This document shows positions 15,702 through 23,237 of a stretch of 29,497 bases of DNA, piece after piece (position 1 is the stretch's first letter; the number at the start of each line of letters is the position of its first letter). The notes beneath the pieces were generated by a model. It did not search any database, was not told the origin of the DNA, and worked only from the letters and a program-made list of their open reading frames with translations. Source of the DNA: an uncultured Acetatifactor sp. (lineage in GTDB: Bacteria > Bacillota > Clostridia > Lachnospirales > Lachnospiraceae); contig CAKRRS010000030.1 in NCBI GenBank assembly GCA_934394665.1, positions 1 through 29,497 of the forward strand, written 5' to 3'. Position numbers and translations under genes: made by a program.

Positions 15702-16355
15702 CTACTGCACTTCCAATTGCTTCCGGATGGCACCCACAAGCTTACGGATGCGGTCTGCTTCCATCTGCATGCTGACCGGATTGACGATCATGCGTGCGGA
15801 CAGCGGACATACCTCTTCGAGGACTTCCAGGCCGTTCTCTCTCAGTGTGGATCCCGTCTCTACAATATCTACGATTACATCAGACAGTTCCACTAACGGT
15901 CCCAATTCGACGGAGCCGTTCAGTTTGATGATATCAACCGTCTGGTGCTTTTTATTGTAAAAATACTCTCTGGCAATATTGGGGTATTTGCTGGCAACAC
16001 GGATTCTTTCATGATGCTTTAACAGTTCTCTGGCCAAAGCCGGTCCGCAGACACACATTCTGCATTTGCCGAAACCCAGATCCAGTACTTCATAGACATT
16101 CCTGTTTTCCTCTAAGATCGTATCCTTGCCGACCACACCGATATCAGCGGCGCCGTATTCCACATAGGTCGGTACATCCGGCCCTTTTGCCAGAAAAAAA
16201 CGAAGTTTATATTCTTCATTGACAAAGATCAGTTTTCTGGTGTCCTTATCTTTCATTTCTTCGCAGGTGATGCCGATTTTCTCGAAAAGTTCCAGCGCCT
16301 TTTTGGCCAGTCTGCCTTTTCCCAGGGCAAACGTAAGGTATCTGTCTTCACTCAT
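15702..16355 (-). CDS. hisG: ATP phosphoribosyltransferase HisG, short form
   Basis: This 217-residue catalytic subunit carries out the committing step, joining ATP and PRPP to phosphoribosyl-ATP. It has [15 protein letters not shown] at the N-terminus, [14 protein letters not shown], and the PRPP loop [14 protein letters not shown] near 164-177. The short form lacks the C-terminal histidine-sensing domain and needs HisZ, which is encoded directly upstream. The ATG overlaps the hisZ stop (ATGA), which suits equal production of the two subunits. Confidence 0.97.
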   Translation of the reverse strand: MSEDRYLTFALGKGRLAKKALELFEKIGITCEEMKDKDTRKLIFVNEEYKLRFFLAKGPDVPTYVEYGAADIGVVGKDTILEENRNVYEVLDLGFGKCRMCVCGPALARELLKHHERIRVASKYPNIAREYFYNKKHQTVDIIKLNGSVELGPLVELSDVIVDIVETGSTLRENGLEVLEEVCPLSARMIVNPVSMQMEADRIRKLVGAIRKQLEVQ

Positions 16356-17500
16356 GACTGATCTGCCTCCTTGTTCTTGGTGAGTTCGGGAGAAAGTACG
16401 GCAGGAATGCCTTCCTTCCGCAAAGCCTGCGCTTTTGCAAGCTGATTGAGGTAATCTTTTTCATCCCCCTCACGATAATACAACACTTTTGCAGAAGCAG
16501 GAATATCAATCGTGACCTTCTGACGGGATAAGGCTTCCAACAAATCATCGATTACAATGACAAAACCGATGGCGGGGGCGTCCTTGCCGAACTGATGCAG
16601 CAGATGATCATAACGACCGCCTTTCACCACGGCGTCACCGATACCATAGGTGTATGCCTTGAATACTACTCCTGTATAATACTGATATTTGCTCAGCATC
16701 CCGAGGTCAAAGGAGATATATTGCGCCATACCGTACTGAGTCAGGCGTTCCTTAAGCTTTTCCAGTCTTGCAATCGCATTCAGGGATCTTTCGTTCTTCA
16801 CCAGTTTCTTAGCGTCTTCCAAAGACTCCACATTCTCGAACATATCTGCCAGTTTTAACAAAATATCATGGTACGGAGCCGGAATCTGTTTCTGTTCCAA
16901 CAGCTCCTGCGCAGCGAAGATATTCTTGCCGGAGATACAGGATCTGAGTTCTTTTTCCGTATTCTCATTCAGCCCTGCCTCTTCGCAGAGACCGCGGAAA
17001 TAATCCACCTCTCCGATCGTGACCTGGAATCTGGTCAGACCGGCACTCTTGAGAGACTCGATTACCATACTGATGACTTCGGCATCTGCTTCCACGGAAG
17101 CATCCCCAATCAGTTCCGCTCCCATCTGTGTTACTTCCTTTAACTTTCCCTGCAGATTCGAAGTATTGGTAAAGGTATTGCCGTTATAGCTGAAACGTAA
17201 CGGCACATTTTCCTCACAAAAATACTTTGCCGCACAGCGGGCAATGGACGGTGTAAAGTCCGGACGCAGCACGAGAGTATTTCCTTCTTTATCAAAAAAC
17301 TTATATAATTCTTTGCTGGGTGTGGTACCGATTTCTTTAGAAAACACATCAAAAAATTCAATCGAAGGTGTCTGAATATCTTCATAGCCAAAACAATGAA
17401 TTGCCTTTTGCAGTTTCTGCTCTACGGCCAGTTTTCTTGCATATTCTTTGCCGTAAATGTCACGGACACCTTCCGGTGTATGTAAAAGTCTGTTGTTCAT
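16352..17500 (-). CDS. hisZ: ATP phosphoribosyltransferase regulatory subunit HisZ
   Basis: This class II histidyl-tRNA-synthetase-like protein has no synthetase activity expected; it binds HisG and confers histidine feedback. Seen are the N-terminal [41 protein letters not shown] and [20 protein letters not shown]. The start at 17500 gives 382 residues and matches the family N-terminus. An ATG at 17512 and a TTG at 17524 are in frame. The best SD (GGAAAGG) is 13 bases before the chosen ATG and too close to 17512, so the start is not fully settled. It is the first gene of the his operon, with its promoter at 17588-17616. Confidence 0.94.
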   Translation of the reverse strand: MNNRLLHTPEGVRDIYGKEYARKLAVEQKLQKAIHCFGYEDIQTPSIEFFDVFSKEIGTTPSKELYKFFDKEGNTLVLRPDFTPSIARCAAKYFCEENVPLRFSYNGNTFTNTSNLQGKLKEVTQMGAELIGDASVEADAEVISMVIESLKSAGLTRFQVTIGEVDYFRGLCEEAGLNENTEKELRSCISGKNIFAAQELLEQKQIPAPYHDILLKLADMFENVESLEDAKKLVKNERSLNAIARLEKLKERLTQYGMAQYISFDLGMLSKYQYYTGVVFKAYTYGIGDAVVKGGRYDHLLHQFGKDAPAIGFVIVIDDLLEALSRQKVTIDIPASAKVLYYREGDEKDYLNQLAKAQALRKEGIPAVLSPELTKNKEADQS

Positions 17501-17522
17501 TATGATAACCATGCCTTTCCGC

Positions 17523-17596
17523 AAACTAGTTTCGTGACCACTTTAATATATTAACGTGCTACTATGGTAGTATGTGAAACTATTTGTAGTATACTA
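17523..17596 (-). promoter_or_regulatory. Cluster of four palindromes in the his leader
   Basis: Between the -10 box and hisZ lie four short palindromes: TAGTATACTA (17587-17596, over the -10), TACTATGGTAGTA (17560-17572), TTAATATATTAA (17543-17554) and AAACTAGTTT (17523-17532). The outer part also has AGTTTC pairing with GAAACT. The ACTA/TAGT half-sites recall operators of TrpR-family repressors. A TrpR-like regulator (YerC/HisR) is known for his genes in Gram-positives, so this is a candidate operator. The leader is too short for a T-box. Confidence 0.5.
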
Positions 17597-17616
17597 GGTG
17601 ACATCTCTGCTGTCAA
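17588..17616 (-). promoter_or_regulatory. Sigma-A type promoter of the his operon
   Basis: On the minus strand there is a perfect TTGACA (17616-17611), a 17-base spacer, and TATACT (17593-17588). This near-consensus promoter lies immediately after the recU stop codon and about 88 bases before hisZ, so the his genes are transcribed independently of recU. Confidence 0.87.
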
Positions 17617-17620
17617 GCAA

Positions 17621-18157
17621 TTATTCCTCTCTGTCTTCGAGATCTTTTTGCAAAATATCCAGATAAGGAACCAAAATTCCCTGATGCTTCGGGAGAATAT
17701 ATTCCGGATTCAACTCTTCAAAGCGAAAACTTTTCCGTCCGCCGTCCTGTGCCCTGTTCCAGAAAAACATAAGCATTTCATAGGGAAGATAATATAACAG
17801 ATCTTTGTGACTGTAAAAGATCAGAAAAAAGGCAATTCCTTTCTGCTTTTCGAACTGGCGCATAAATTCTACCTGATGCGGATGAATATTTTGCAGGGAA
17901 AAGGTATCCACGGCGCATTCCTTGGCATCAAAGCATACGGGGATCCCCTGTACGACGCCGATATAGTCTACGGTACTTTTCTGTTCAAAAAACGCAAGGG
18001 TGATCTGCCTGCTTTCTTTATCCATTTTAATTGGAGTGATCGGTGTTGGAATCTTCTGGATCACTGCCAGACCGGCTTCCGCATATTTTTCATTGGTACG
18101 GTTGACCATGTCTTCGAGGGTTGATCCGCGAAGTCCTCTCGTATTCCAGGTTGCCAT
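17621..18157 (-). CDS. recU: Holliday junction resolvase RecU
   Basis: This 178-residue nuclease of Firmicutes resolves four-way DNA junctions in recombination and chromosome segregation. RecU motifs in order: NTRGLRGSTLEDMVNRTNEKY near the start, KIPTPITPIK (35-44), STVDYIGV with D64, FDAKE with D77, K79 and E80, and IHPHQVEFM (91-99). The last third is less conserved, with LYYLPYEMLMFFW. B. subtilis RecU is about 206 residues, so this is slightly short, mainly at the N-terminus. AAAGGA lies upstream of the ATG. It follows the RluA-type synthase by 18 bases, so it belongs to the upstream transcript and not to the his operon. Confidence 0.92.
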   Translation of the reverse strand: MATWNTRGLRGSTLEDMVNRTNEKYAEAGLAVIQKIPTPITPIKMDKESRQITLAFFEQKSTVDYIGVVQGIPVCFDAKECAVDTFSLQNIHPHQVEFMRQFEKQKGIAFFLIFYSHKDLLYYLPYEMLMFFWNRAQDGGRKSFRFEELNPEYILPKHQGILVPYLDILQKDLEDREE

Positions 18158-18175
18158 ATTACTTGAATTTCCTTT

Positions 18176-19198
18176 CTAACAGGCGCTGTCCGGTGCAAGA
18201 TGCAGTGCCTGTAAGATTGTATCAAATTTCGTAGGAAGCGGTGCCGTAAATGTCTTGCCGCTTACTTTTGCAAGGGCTCCCTCTTCCTCTGCCGGAAAAC
18301 ATACCCTGCCGGCATGCAGAAGCTGATGATGCAATGCATACTTTGTCTGCATCTGACGATTCAATTTTTCATCACCGTATTTGGTATCGCCGATGAGAGG
18401 ATGCCCCGTACTTGCCAGGTGCGCACGGATCTGGTGCGTCTTGCCGGTTACCAGTTCCACACAAACATACGTGTACTCTCCTGCAACAGCTAACGGGGTG
18501 TAAACGGTACAGATATAGGAAGCTTCTTCCAGATTTCCCGGCTTTTCCTGAAAGACCCGAACGGTATTGGTCTGTTCATCTTTGGATAAATAGCCTTCCA
18601 GGGTGCTTTCGTTCAGAATTTTTCCTTTGCAGACGGTCTGGTAATATTTTTTGACGGAACGGTCTTTGATAATGCGTCCGAGTGCCTGGGAACCTGCCAA
18701 AGTCTTTCCGCACAATACGATTCCGCTGGTATTGCGGTCCAGCCGGTTACACACGGACGGACGAAACGTGGCAAGCTCCTCTTCCTTCATAGCTTTCGTT
18801 GCAAGCAGATGTCCGATCAGCCACTCATTCAGAGAAATATCTTCTGGTTTTGCTTTTTGAGAAAGAACCCCTGCCGGCTTATTCAATAAGAGAATATCAT
18901 CATCTTCATAAATGATACCGATATCTTTTAATGTGTCATAAGCCTTTCGATACATGGAAGTATCTTCCGTACTCTGTTGTCCGCACAGCTTTACAAAGGT
19001 TTCATCGGAGAAAAAGCATTTTACTTCATCTCCCTGCTGTAAGAGCTCTTTTCCTTCTGCTTTTTTGCCGTTCAATATGATGTTTTTCTTGCGAAGCATC
19101 TTGTATAAAAAACTGCTTCCGGCATTCGGTAATGCCTTTTTCAGGTATTTGTCCAATCGTTGTCCTGCCTGATTTTTTCCGATGGTAAGGATTTGCAT
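18176..19198 (-). CDS. RluA-family 23S rRNA pseudouridine synthase (RluC/RluD type)
   Basis: This 340-residue enzyme converts specific uridines in RNA to pseudouridine. An S4 RNA-binding domain comes first (RLDKYLKKALPNAGSSFLYK, then KKNIILNGKKAEG), then the catalytic domain with LLLNKPAGVLSQ and the active-site aspartate D154 in CNRLDRNTSGIVLCGKT. The C-terminal TGKTHQIRAHLASTGHPLIG is the usual substrate-binding stretch. The S4 domain and length fit RluC or RluD; which 23S rRNA sites it modifies cannot be told. It follows the 194-residue unknown gene after 89 bases that contain inverted repeats, and precedes recU by 18. Confidence 0.92.
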   Translation of the reverse strand: MQILTIGKNQAGQRLDKYLKKALPNAGSSFLYKMLRKKNIILNGKKAEGKELLQQGDEVKCFFSDETFVKLCGQQSTEDTSMYRKAYDTLKDIGIIYEDDDILLLNKPAGVLSQKAKPEDISLNEWLIGHLLATKAMKEEELATFRPSVCNRLDRNTSGIVLCGKTLAGSQALGRIIKDRSVKKYYQTVCKGKILNESTLEGYLSKDEQTNTVRVFQEKPGNLEEASYICTVYTPLAVAGEYTYVCVELVTGKTHQIRAHLASTGHPLIGDTKYGDEKLNRQMQTKYALHHQLLHAGRVCFPAEEEGALAKVSGKTFTAPLPTKFDTILQALHLAPDSAC

Positions 19199-19225
19199 AG
19201 AAGCCTGCCTTTCTTAAAAATTGCA

Positions 19226-19289
19226 AGCTTTGTAAAGGTGGGCGCAAAGCTGCTGATTTTTCATTTTATTGCCCCGGTATTACAAAGCT
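19226..19289 (-). repeat. Competing inverted repeats before the RluA-type gene
   Basis: AGCTTTGTAA (19226-19235) is the exact complement of TTACAAAGCT (19280-19289). Part of the same left arm, GCTTTG (19227-19232), also pairs with CAAAGC (19245-19250). The two stems cannot form together. A short T-run (TTTTT on the minus strand) follows, so the region could act as a weak attenuator. It may also be chance. Confidence 0.35.
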
Positions 19290-19872
19290 ACAAAGCCACG
19301 CTCTTCAGCGTCTGGCAGATTCCGGCGGTGAGCTGCTGCTGCGAGGGAAGTTCTTTTAACTGCTCACATCTGCTCAGATATTTATCAAGATCCGTAAATA
19401 TTTTAACGGATACCTCTCTGTAATTATCTTTTTTCAGAACATCCTGAATATGTTTGTAAAATGCCTGCTCGGCGAATTTTGGATCCGCAGTGTATCCGCA
19501 GACGGTATTGCCACAGACGGTCAGATGATGAATGCAGAAATTTTTCTCGTAAGAGGTGAACACCATATCATAGAGTCCTGTGAGATCTTCGGTATGCGCC
19601 GCAATCTTGTCGGCAGCTTTCGGATTACATCCCTGGAAGCGCAAAAACATAATCATTTCTACCAGACTTTTGCAGGCGGGAAGACATCCGAGCACCGCTA
19701 CGATCGTGAGAAGATTTTCTCTGCTTCCGGTGCTTATCCAGCCGGCGATAAATAATGACAAAGAGATCAAAAAATAAAGTACGGTACGAAGAATTTCATA
19801 TTTTTTCTGGGTCTGCAGATAATTTTTGGCTCCTTTATAGGAATCTGTCGTAAACATTCTTTTGCATTGCAT
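19288..19872 (-). CDS. Conserved-looking two-TM protein of unknown function
   Basis: This 194-residue protein belongs to no family I recognise. It has two adjacent membrane helices, about 28-46 (ILRTVLYFLISLSLFIAGW) and 54-76 (LLTIVAVLGCLPACKSLVEM), joined by a short loop. A cytoplasmic mixed domain of about 115 residues follows, with a cysteine-containing stretch (NFCIHHLTVCGNTVCGY) and FAEQAFYKHIQDVLKKDNY. AAAGGAG sits 10 bases before the ATG at 19872. It lies 7 bases after the RsuA-type gene and upstream of another RNA-modification gene, so it is cotranscribed with them. A role with RNA modification is only a guess by position. Confidence 0.85.
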   Translation of the reverse strand: MQCKRMFTTDSYKGAKNYLQTQKKYEILRTVLYFLISLSLFIAGWISTGSRENLLTIVAVLGCLPACKSLVEMIMFLRFQGCNPKAADKIAAHTEDLTGLYDMVFTSYEKNFCIHHLTVCGNTVCGYTADPKFAEQAFYKHIQDVLKKDNYREVSVKIFTDLDKYLSRCEQLKELPSQQQLTAGICQTLKSVAL

Positions 19873-19879
19873 GGATCAG

Positions 19880-20596
19880 TTACTCCTTTGGTCTGTTTTG
19901 TAAGGTAGATAATGCTGCGATTTCTTCTTCTGTGAGCGTTCGGTATTCACCGCGGCTCAATGTCCTATCTAATATGATTGGTCCAAACTGTACTCTTTCA
20001 AGCTCCAGTACGTGATTATCGATTGCCTGCAGCATTCGCTTTACCTGGTGAAATCTGCCTTCGTGAATGGTAAGGAGAAGTCCGCCGTTTTCTGTCAGCG
20101 TTGCTTTTGCCGGTGCCGTCGGCTTATCGTCACCGATATCCAGACCGTTTTCCAGTCTGTGGATATCTTCTGCGGACAGTTCCTTTTCCGGTATCACCAG
20201 ATAGGTTTTATCCACATGCTTTTTGGGGGAAAGAAGTTCATGCGCCAATGCGCCGTCATTCGTGATCAGGAGAAGTCCTGTCGTATCTTTGTCCAGACGT
20301 CCTACCGGGAAAATATCTTTTGGCGCATCTCCCGGCAGGAGACTGATCACTGTCGGTGCAGTATTATCGTTCGTTGCAGACACCACACCTTTGGGTTTGT
20401 TCAGCATGTAATAGACATATTTCCGGTAGGTCAGCTCTTTTCCCTGAAACGTGATCGTATCTGTCGCTTCATTAATTTTTTCTTCCGGTTTCTTGACGGT
20501 CTGTCCGTTCACGGTCACTTGACCTTTCCGGATATACTCTTTGACCTGGCTTCTGGTGCCGATTCTGTTGTCACATAAAAATTTGTCCAAACGCAT
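19880..20596 (-). CDS. RsuA/RluB-family pseudouridine synthase
   Basis: This 238-residue enzyme has an N-terminal S4 domain (MRLDKFLCDNRIGTRSQVKE) and a catalytic domain with YYMLNKPKGVVSA, the active-site aspartate D102 in FPVGRLDKDTTGLLL, and IHEGRFHQVKRML. This is the RsuA type, which modifies one uridine of 16S rRNA, although RluB and RluF share the motifs. The C-terminus ends with the family's RTLTEEEIAAL. The ribosome binding site is weak (AGAAAG). It starts the rsuA-unknown-rluA-recU run and is divergent from the ylbJ-like gene across a 72-base gap. Confidence 0.93.
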   Translation of the reverse strand: MRLDKFLCDNRIGTRSQVKEYIRKGQVTVNGQTVKKPEEKINEATDTITFQGKELTYRKYVYYMLNKPKGVVSATNDNTAPTVISLLPGDAPKDIFPVGRLDKDTTGLLLITNDGALAHELLSPKKHVDKTYLVIPEKELSAEDIHRLENGLDIGDDKPTAPAKATLTENGGLLLTIHEGRFHQVKRMLQAIDNHVLELERVQFGPIILDRTLSRGEYRTLTEEEIAALSTLQNRPKE

Positions 20597-20627
20597 AGAA
20601 AAACACTTTCTGAGACTTAAAATAATC

Positions 20628-20669
20628 TCTCCGGCATATAGTGATACAAACTCTTTGGAGTGCCGGAGA
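20628..20669 (+). repeat. 9-bp inverted repeat over the ylbJ start
   Basis: TCTCCGGCA (20628-20636) and TGCCGGAGA (20661-20669) are exact complements with a 24-base loop. The right arm covers the bases just before the ylbJ ATG and its first A, while the likely SD (GGAG, 20657-20660) sits at the loop edge. In a transcript starting upstream this stem would hide the start codon. In DNA it could be an operator between the divergent genes. Confidence 0.5.
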
Positions 20670-21649
20670 TGAAAAAAATAATTGCTGTTGCCTTCTTTTT
20701 ATTACTGACGGCGTGCATCTTGACGCATTCCGCATGGAGCCTTGCTTATGCGGCATTGGGACTTCAGCTTTGGTACGAAAGAATGGTGCCGGTCCTTCTC
20801 CCCTTTATGATTTTATCGGGCACCTTGATCCGTATGGGGCTGGTACCCGTTCTGCTGCGTCCGGTTCGTCCTCTTTTTGAAAAAGCGTTGGGGCTGTCCG
20901 AACAGGCTGTTTATGTCATTTTGATGGGCTTTTTATGCGGCTTTCCCATGGGTGCAAAAACCATTGCCGATTTTCGTCTAAGAGAAGAACTGTCTGTATC
21001 GGAAGGACAATATCTGTTAGCTTTTTGCAACAATCTGGGACCGGTTTATTTTGTTGGATTTGTCCTGCCGCTGTTGCACAGATCTCTGTTACTGCCCTAT
21101 CTGACCGGTATGTATGGAATTCCGCTCCTATACGGATTTTTCCTGAGACATACTGTTTGTCGGAAGCAGTTACGGCGTTGTCATACAACATTTCATTCTG
21201 CAGCCCATTGTCCTAATGCCATGCTATTTTCTACCGCATCAGTTTATACTTCTCAGAACAGTACGGCATCGCCTGGCATGCCCTTGCCGGATGCTCTGGA
21301 TGATGCCGTCAATGCTGCAGGCAGAAATATCTTACAACTGGGCGGATACATGATCTTTTTTAATTTGCTGAATCTTCTGCCAAGACTGTTCCTGCCGGAC
21401 GCCTACAGATATGCTCCGTTGTTAGAGATCAGCGGTGGCTTAAAGCTCCTCGGAGACCGTTATCCGTTATATGCCCTGTTACTCTTACCGGCCGGCGGAC
21501 TCTGTTGTATTGCGCAGACCGGAAGCTGTATCCGGAACACGGGATTATCCCTGAAAAAATACATCCTGGATAAATTGATTCTAACAATGTTGACCGCAAT
21601 TTACTATTTCGGTTGGTCTCTGTTAGCACCAAATACCTTTTTACTGTAA
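20669..21649 (+). CDS. ylbJ: YlbJ-like sporulation integral membrane protein
   Basis: This 326-residue polytopic membrane protein of the nucleoside-recognition (GATE) fold has LWYERMVPVLLPFMILSGTL, the loop ILMGFLCGFPMGAK, FCNNLGPVYFVGFVLP and GGYMIFFNLLN, which match the YlbJ/sporulation group. The B. subtilis protein is about 408 residues, so this one is shorter. The context agrees: in Bacillus ylbJ sits beside rsmD and coaD, which are 2-3 kb away here. The start was set at 20669 because GGAG lies 8 bases upstream; a GTG at 20660 is in frame but has no SD. In Bacillus it is needed for spore formation under sigma-E. No clear sigma-E promoter was seen. A generic nucleoside-recognition permease is the alternative. 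Confidence 0.75.
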   Translation: MKKIIAVAFFLLLTACILTHSAWSLAYAALGLQLWYERMVPVLLPFMILSGTLIRMGLVPVLLRPVRPLFEKALGLSEQAVYVILMGFLCGFPMGAKTIADFRLREELSVSEGQYLLAFCNNLGPVYFVGFVLPLLHRSLLLPYLTGMYGIPLLYGFFLRHTVCRKQLRRCHTTFHSAAHCPNAMLFSTASVYTSQNSTASPGMPLPDALDDAVNAAGRNILQLGGYMIFFNLLNLLPRLFLPDAYRYAPLLEISGGLKLLGDRYPLYALLLLPAGGLCCIAQTGSCIRNTGLSLKKYILDKLILTMLTAIYYFGWSLLAPNTFLL

Positions 21650-21665
21650 CTTTAATTTTTTACAG
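21644..21665 (+). terminator. Weak AT-rich hairpin after ylbJ
   Basis: CTGTAA, which includes the stop codon, pairs with TTACAG across a T-rich loop (21644-21665). The gap to the convergent amidase gene holds several T-runs but no strong GC stem. It may act as a weak terminator. Confidence 0.28.
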
Positions 21666-21729
21666 TACTTTTGTGAAGTAAGGATATTGACATTTTTTAA
21701 CGATACGATTTTCGTCATACTTTTGGGCT

Positions 21730-23151
21730 TTATGGCTTTTTCGTTTTATGACGTATGTCTGTTCTGCGTCGTCTGCGCCTCTTATGTCTGCTAACCTGTA
21801 TCTGATATAGTAAAATGACGATCAAAAGCAATATTACTAGAACTGCGCAGATAGTAAGGAAAATAACGAAAGTGTTCGTATCCTTTTTCCCCGGCTGCGC
21901 AATCTGGGCATTCCCTGCCGCATCAGCCATCGTGATCACGGAAGACGCTTCCTTCGCAGCTTCCTGTGTAGCCGCAGCGGCATTTGCAGCTTCTGCTTCC
22001 AGGCTTGCTTTCCTTGCCTCTTCCGCTTCTTTTTCAAAATCCGGGAATGCCTTGTCAAAAGTCACGGGGGAGCTCTCCGTAAAAAGATCTGCCTGATTAT
22101 AGCCTCTGACTGTGATCACCGGCTGCTCTCCCCTGGTGAAAGTCAGGGTAAAACGGAAGGTATCCGGATAAGTTGCGACCATAATATCCAGATCCGGCCA
22201 GGGAAATAATTCAGAGTAGGTCTTTCCCCCATCGGTACTGTAATCATAATACATCATGGGACAGTCGTAATCTGTTGCCGTGACCTCCAAAGTCACTTTT
22301 CCTGTCTCATAGTCAGCATTTTGCAGCGTCAAGAGGCAGACATCCGGCTCTGTCTGATCCCGTATGGTAGCCGGAAGAATAGATTGCAGGGATACTTCCG
22401 GAAGATTACTTACATCAGCTGTGTAGTCCACACCGAGTGCCGTACTGGACAACCCAAAATATTTTGCTACAGACAGTGCATCTTCTCTTCCGAAGTTCTT
22501 CCAGTCCTCCTGCGTCTGACAATACGGAAGGTCTCGGCTTTCATCTACATGGCAATGCTCGATGATCGCGGAAGGAATGGATCTGGAAGTACATTCTCTG
22601 ATAATACCGTAATAATCATCCCCGTTATTTTTGAGCTTTGTCTTTACCCCACGCAAAAACAGCCCCATATCCTTCATCTGCTGCATTTGCACGGAACCGA
22701 ACTGATATCCGTAAGCATTATAGGGCTGCACGGAAGAAATCCATACCTCGGAGCCAAACAGATTATGATCCACGGAGGCATTATAATGAATGCTGAACAG
22801 GAAATCCGCATTCCGGTCCGCAGCATACTGTGCGCGGTCAGCCAGGGACATTGTTACATCCTCCGTATGCGTAAGATATACATCCACATTATCATATTTT
22901 ATTAATTCTTCATACATTGCCATGGCGGTTACCATGGTCATTTCTTTTTCTTTCGCGGGACCTTCCAGGGTGCCTTCATTGTCGCCGCCATGTCCGGGAT
23001 CAATAACGATAGTGATCCTCTCCCCCGTCTCCTGTGCTCTGGAAGCTGCCTGCACAGCAATCGGCTGTACAAAAAAACAGACTGCAGCAAGACTGACCGC
23101 ACAGATCATTGTCCTGACTAACAGTCCTTTTTGCATTTTATATCCATTCAT
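21730..23151 (-). CDS. Membrane-anchored N-acetylmuramoyl-L-alanine amidase
   Basis: This 473-residue exported cell-wall hydrolase cuts the amide bond between muramic acid and the stem peptide. Residues 10-36 form a signal or anchor (LVRTMICAVSLAAVCFFVQP, ending VQAAS). The amidase_3 domain spans about 45-235, with zinc ligands H54 (DPGHGG), E68 (AKEKEMT) and H122 (SIHYNAS) and catalytic E198 (AIIEHCHVD). A beta-rich domain lies around 268-365. An alanine/glutamate linker at 370-405 leads to a TM helix at 427-450 and a tail with six consecutive arginines. The enzyme would therefore be tethered to the outer membrane face with a basic cytosolic tail. AAGGA lies upstream of the ATG. It is preceded by a terminator, so it is a separate unit. 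Confidence 0.93.
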   Translation of the reverse strand: MNGYKMQKGLLVRTMICAVSLAAVCFFVQPIAVQAASRAQETGERITIVIDPGHGGDNEGTLEGPAKEKEMTMVTAMAMYEELIKYDNVDVYLTHTEDVTMSLADRAQYAADRNADFLFSIHYNASVDHNLFGSEVWISSVQPYNAYGYQFGSVQMQQMKDMGLFLRGVKTKLKNNGDDYYGIIRECTSRSIPSAIIEHCHVDESRDLPYCQTQEDWKNFGREDALSVAKYFGLSSTALGVDYTADVSNLPEVSLQSILPATIRDQTEPDVCLLTLQNADYETGKVTLEVTATDYDCPMMYYDYSTDGGKTYSELFPWPDLDIMVATYPDTFRFTLTFTRGEQPVITVRGYNQADLFTESSPVTFDKAFPDFEKEAEEARKASLEAEAANAAAATQEAAKEASSVITMADAAGNAQIAQPGKKDTNTFVIFLTICAVLVILLLIVILLYQIQVSRHKRRRRRRTDIRHKTKKP

Positions 23152-23196
23152 GTTCTCTGATTCCTTATGAAACTTATCTAAAATAACGTTTCTTTT

Positions 23197-23229
23197 GAAA
23201 AAACCAGCTTTCAGCAGAAAACTGGTTTT
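23197..23229 (-). terminator. Terminator after the coiled-coil gene
   Basis: On the minus strand AAAACCAG pairs with CTGGTTTT (23229-23200, 14-base loop) and runs into TTTTTTC. It lies 9 bases after the stop of the coiled-coil gene and ends the parE-to-coiled-coil transcript. The mirrored A/T flanks may let it work from both sides. Confidence 0.8.
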
Positions 23230-23237
23230 CTAGGTTT

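Noticed and set aside
17501..17620. Histidine T-box riboswitch in front of hisZ
   Set aside because: Only about 90 bases separate the promoter from hisZ, and no specifier stem or T-box core was seen.
20597..20668. Sigma-E promoter for ylbJ (CATATAGT resembling CATACA-T)
   Set aside because: The -10-like sequence matches only in part, and there is no ATATT-type -35 at the right distance.
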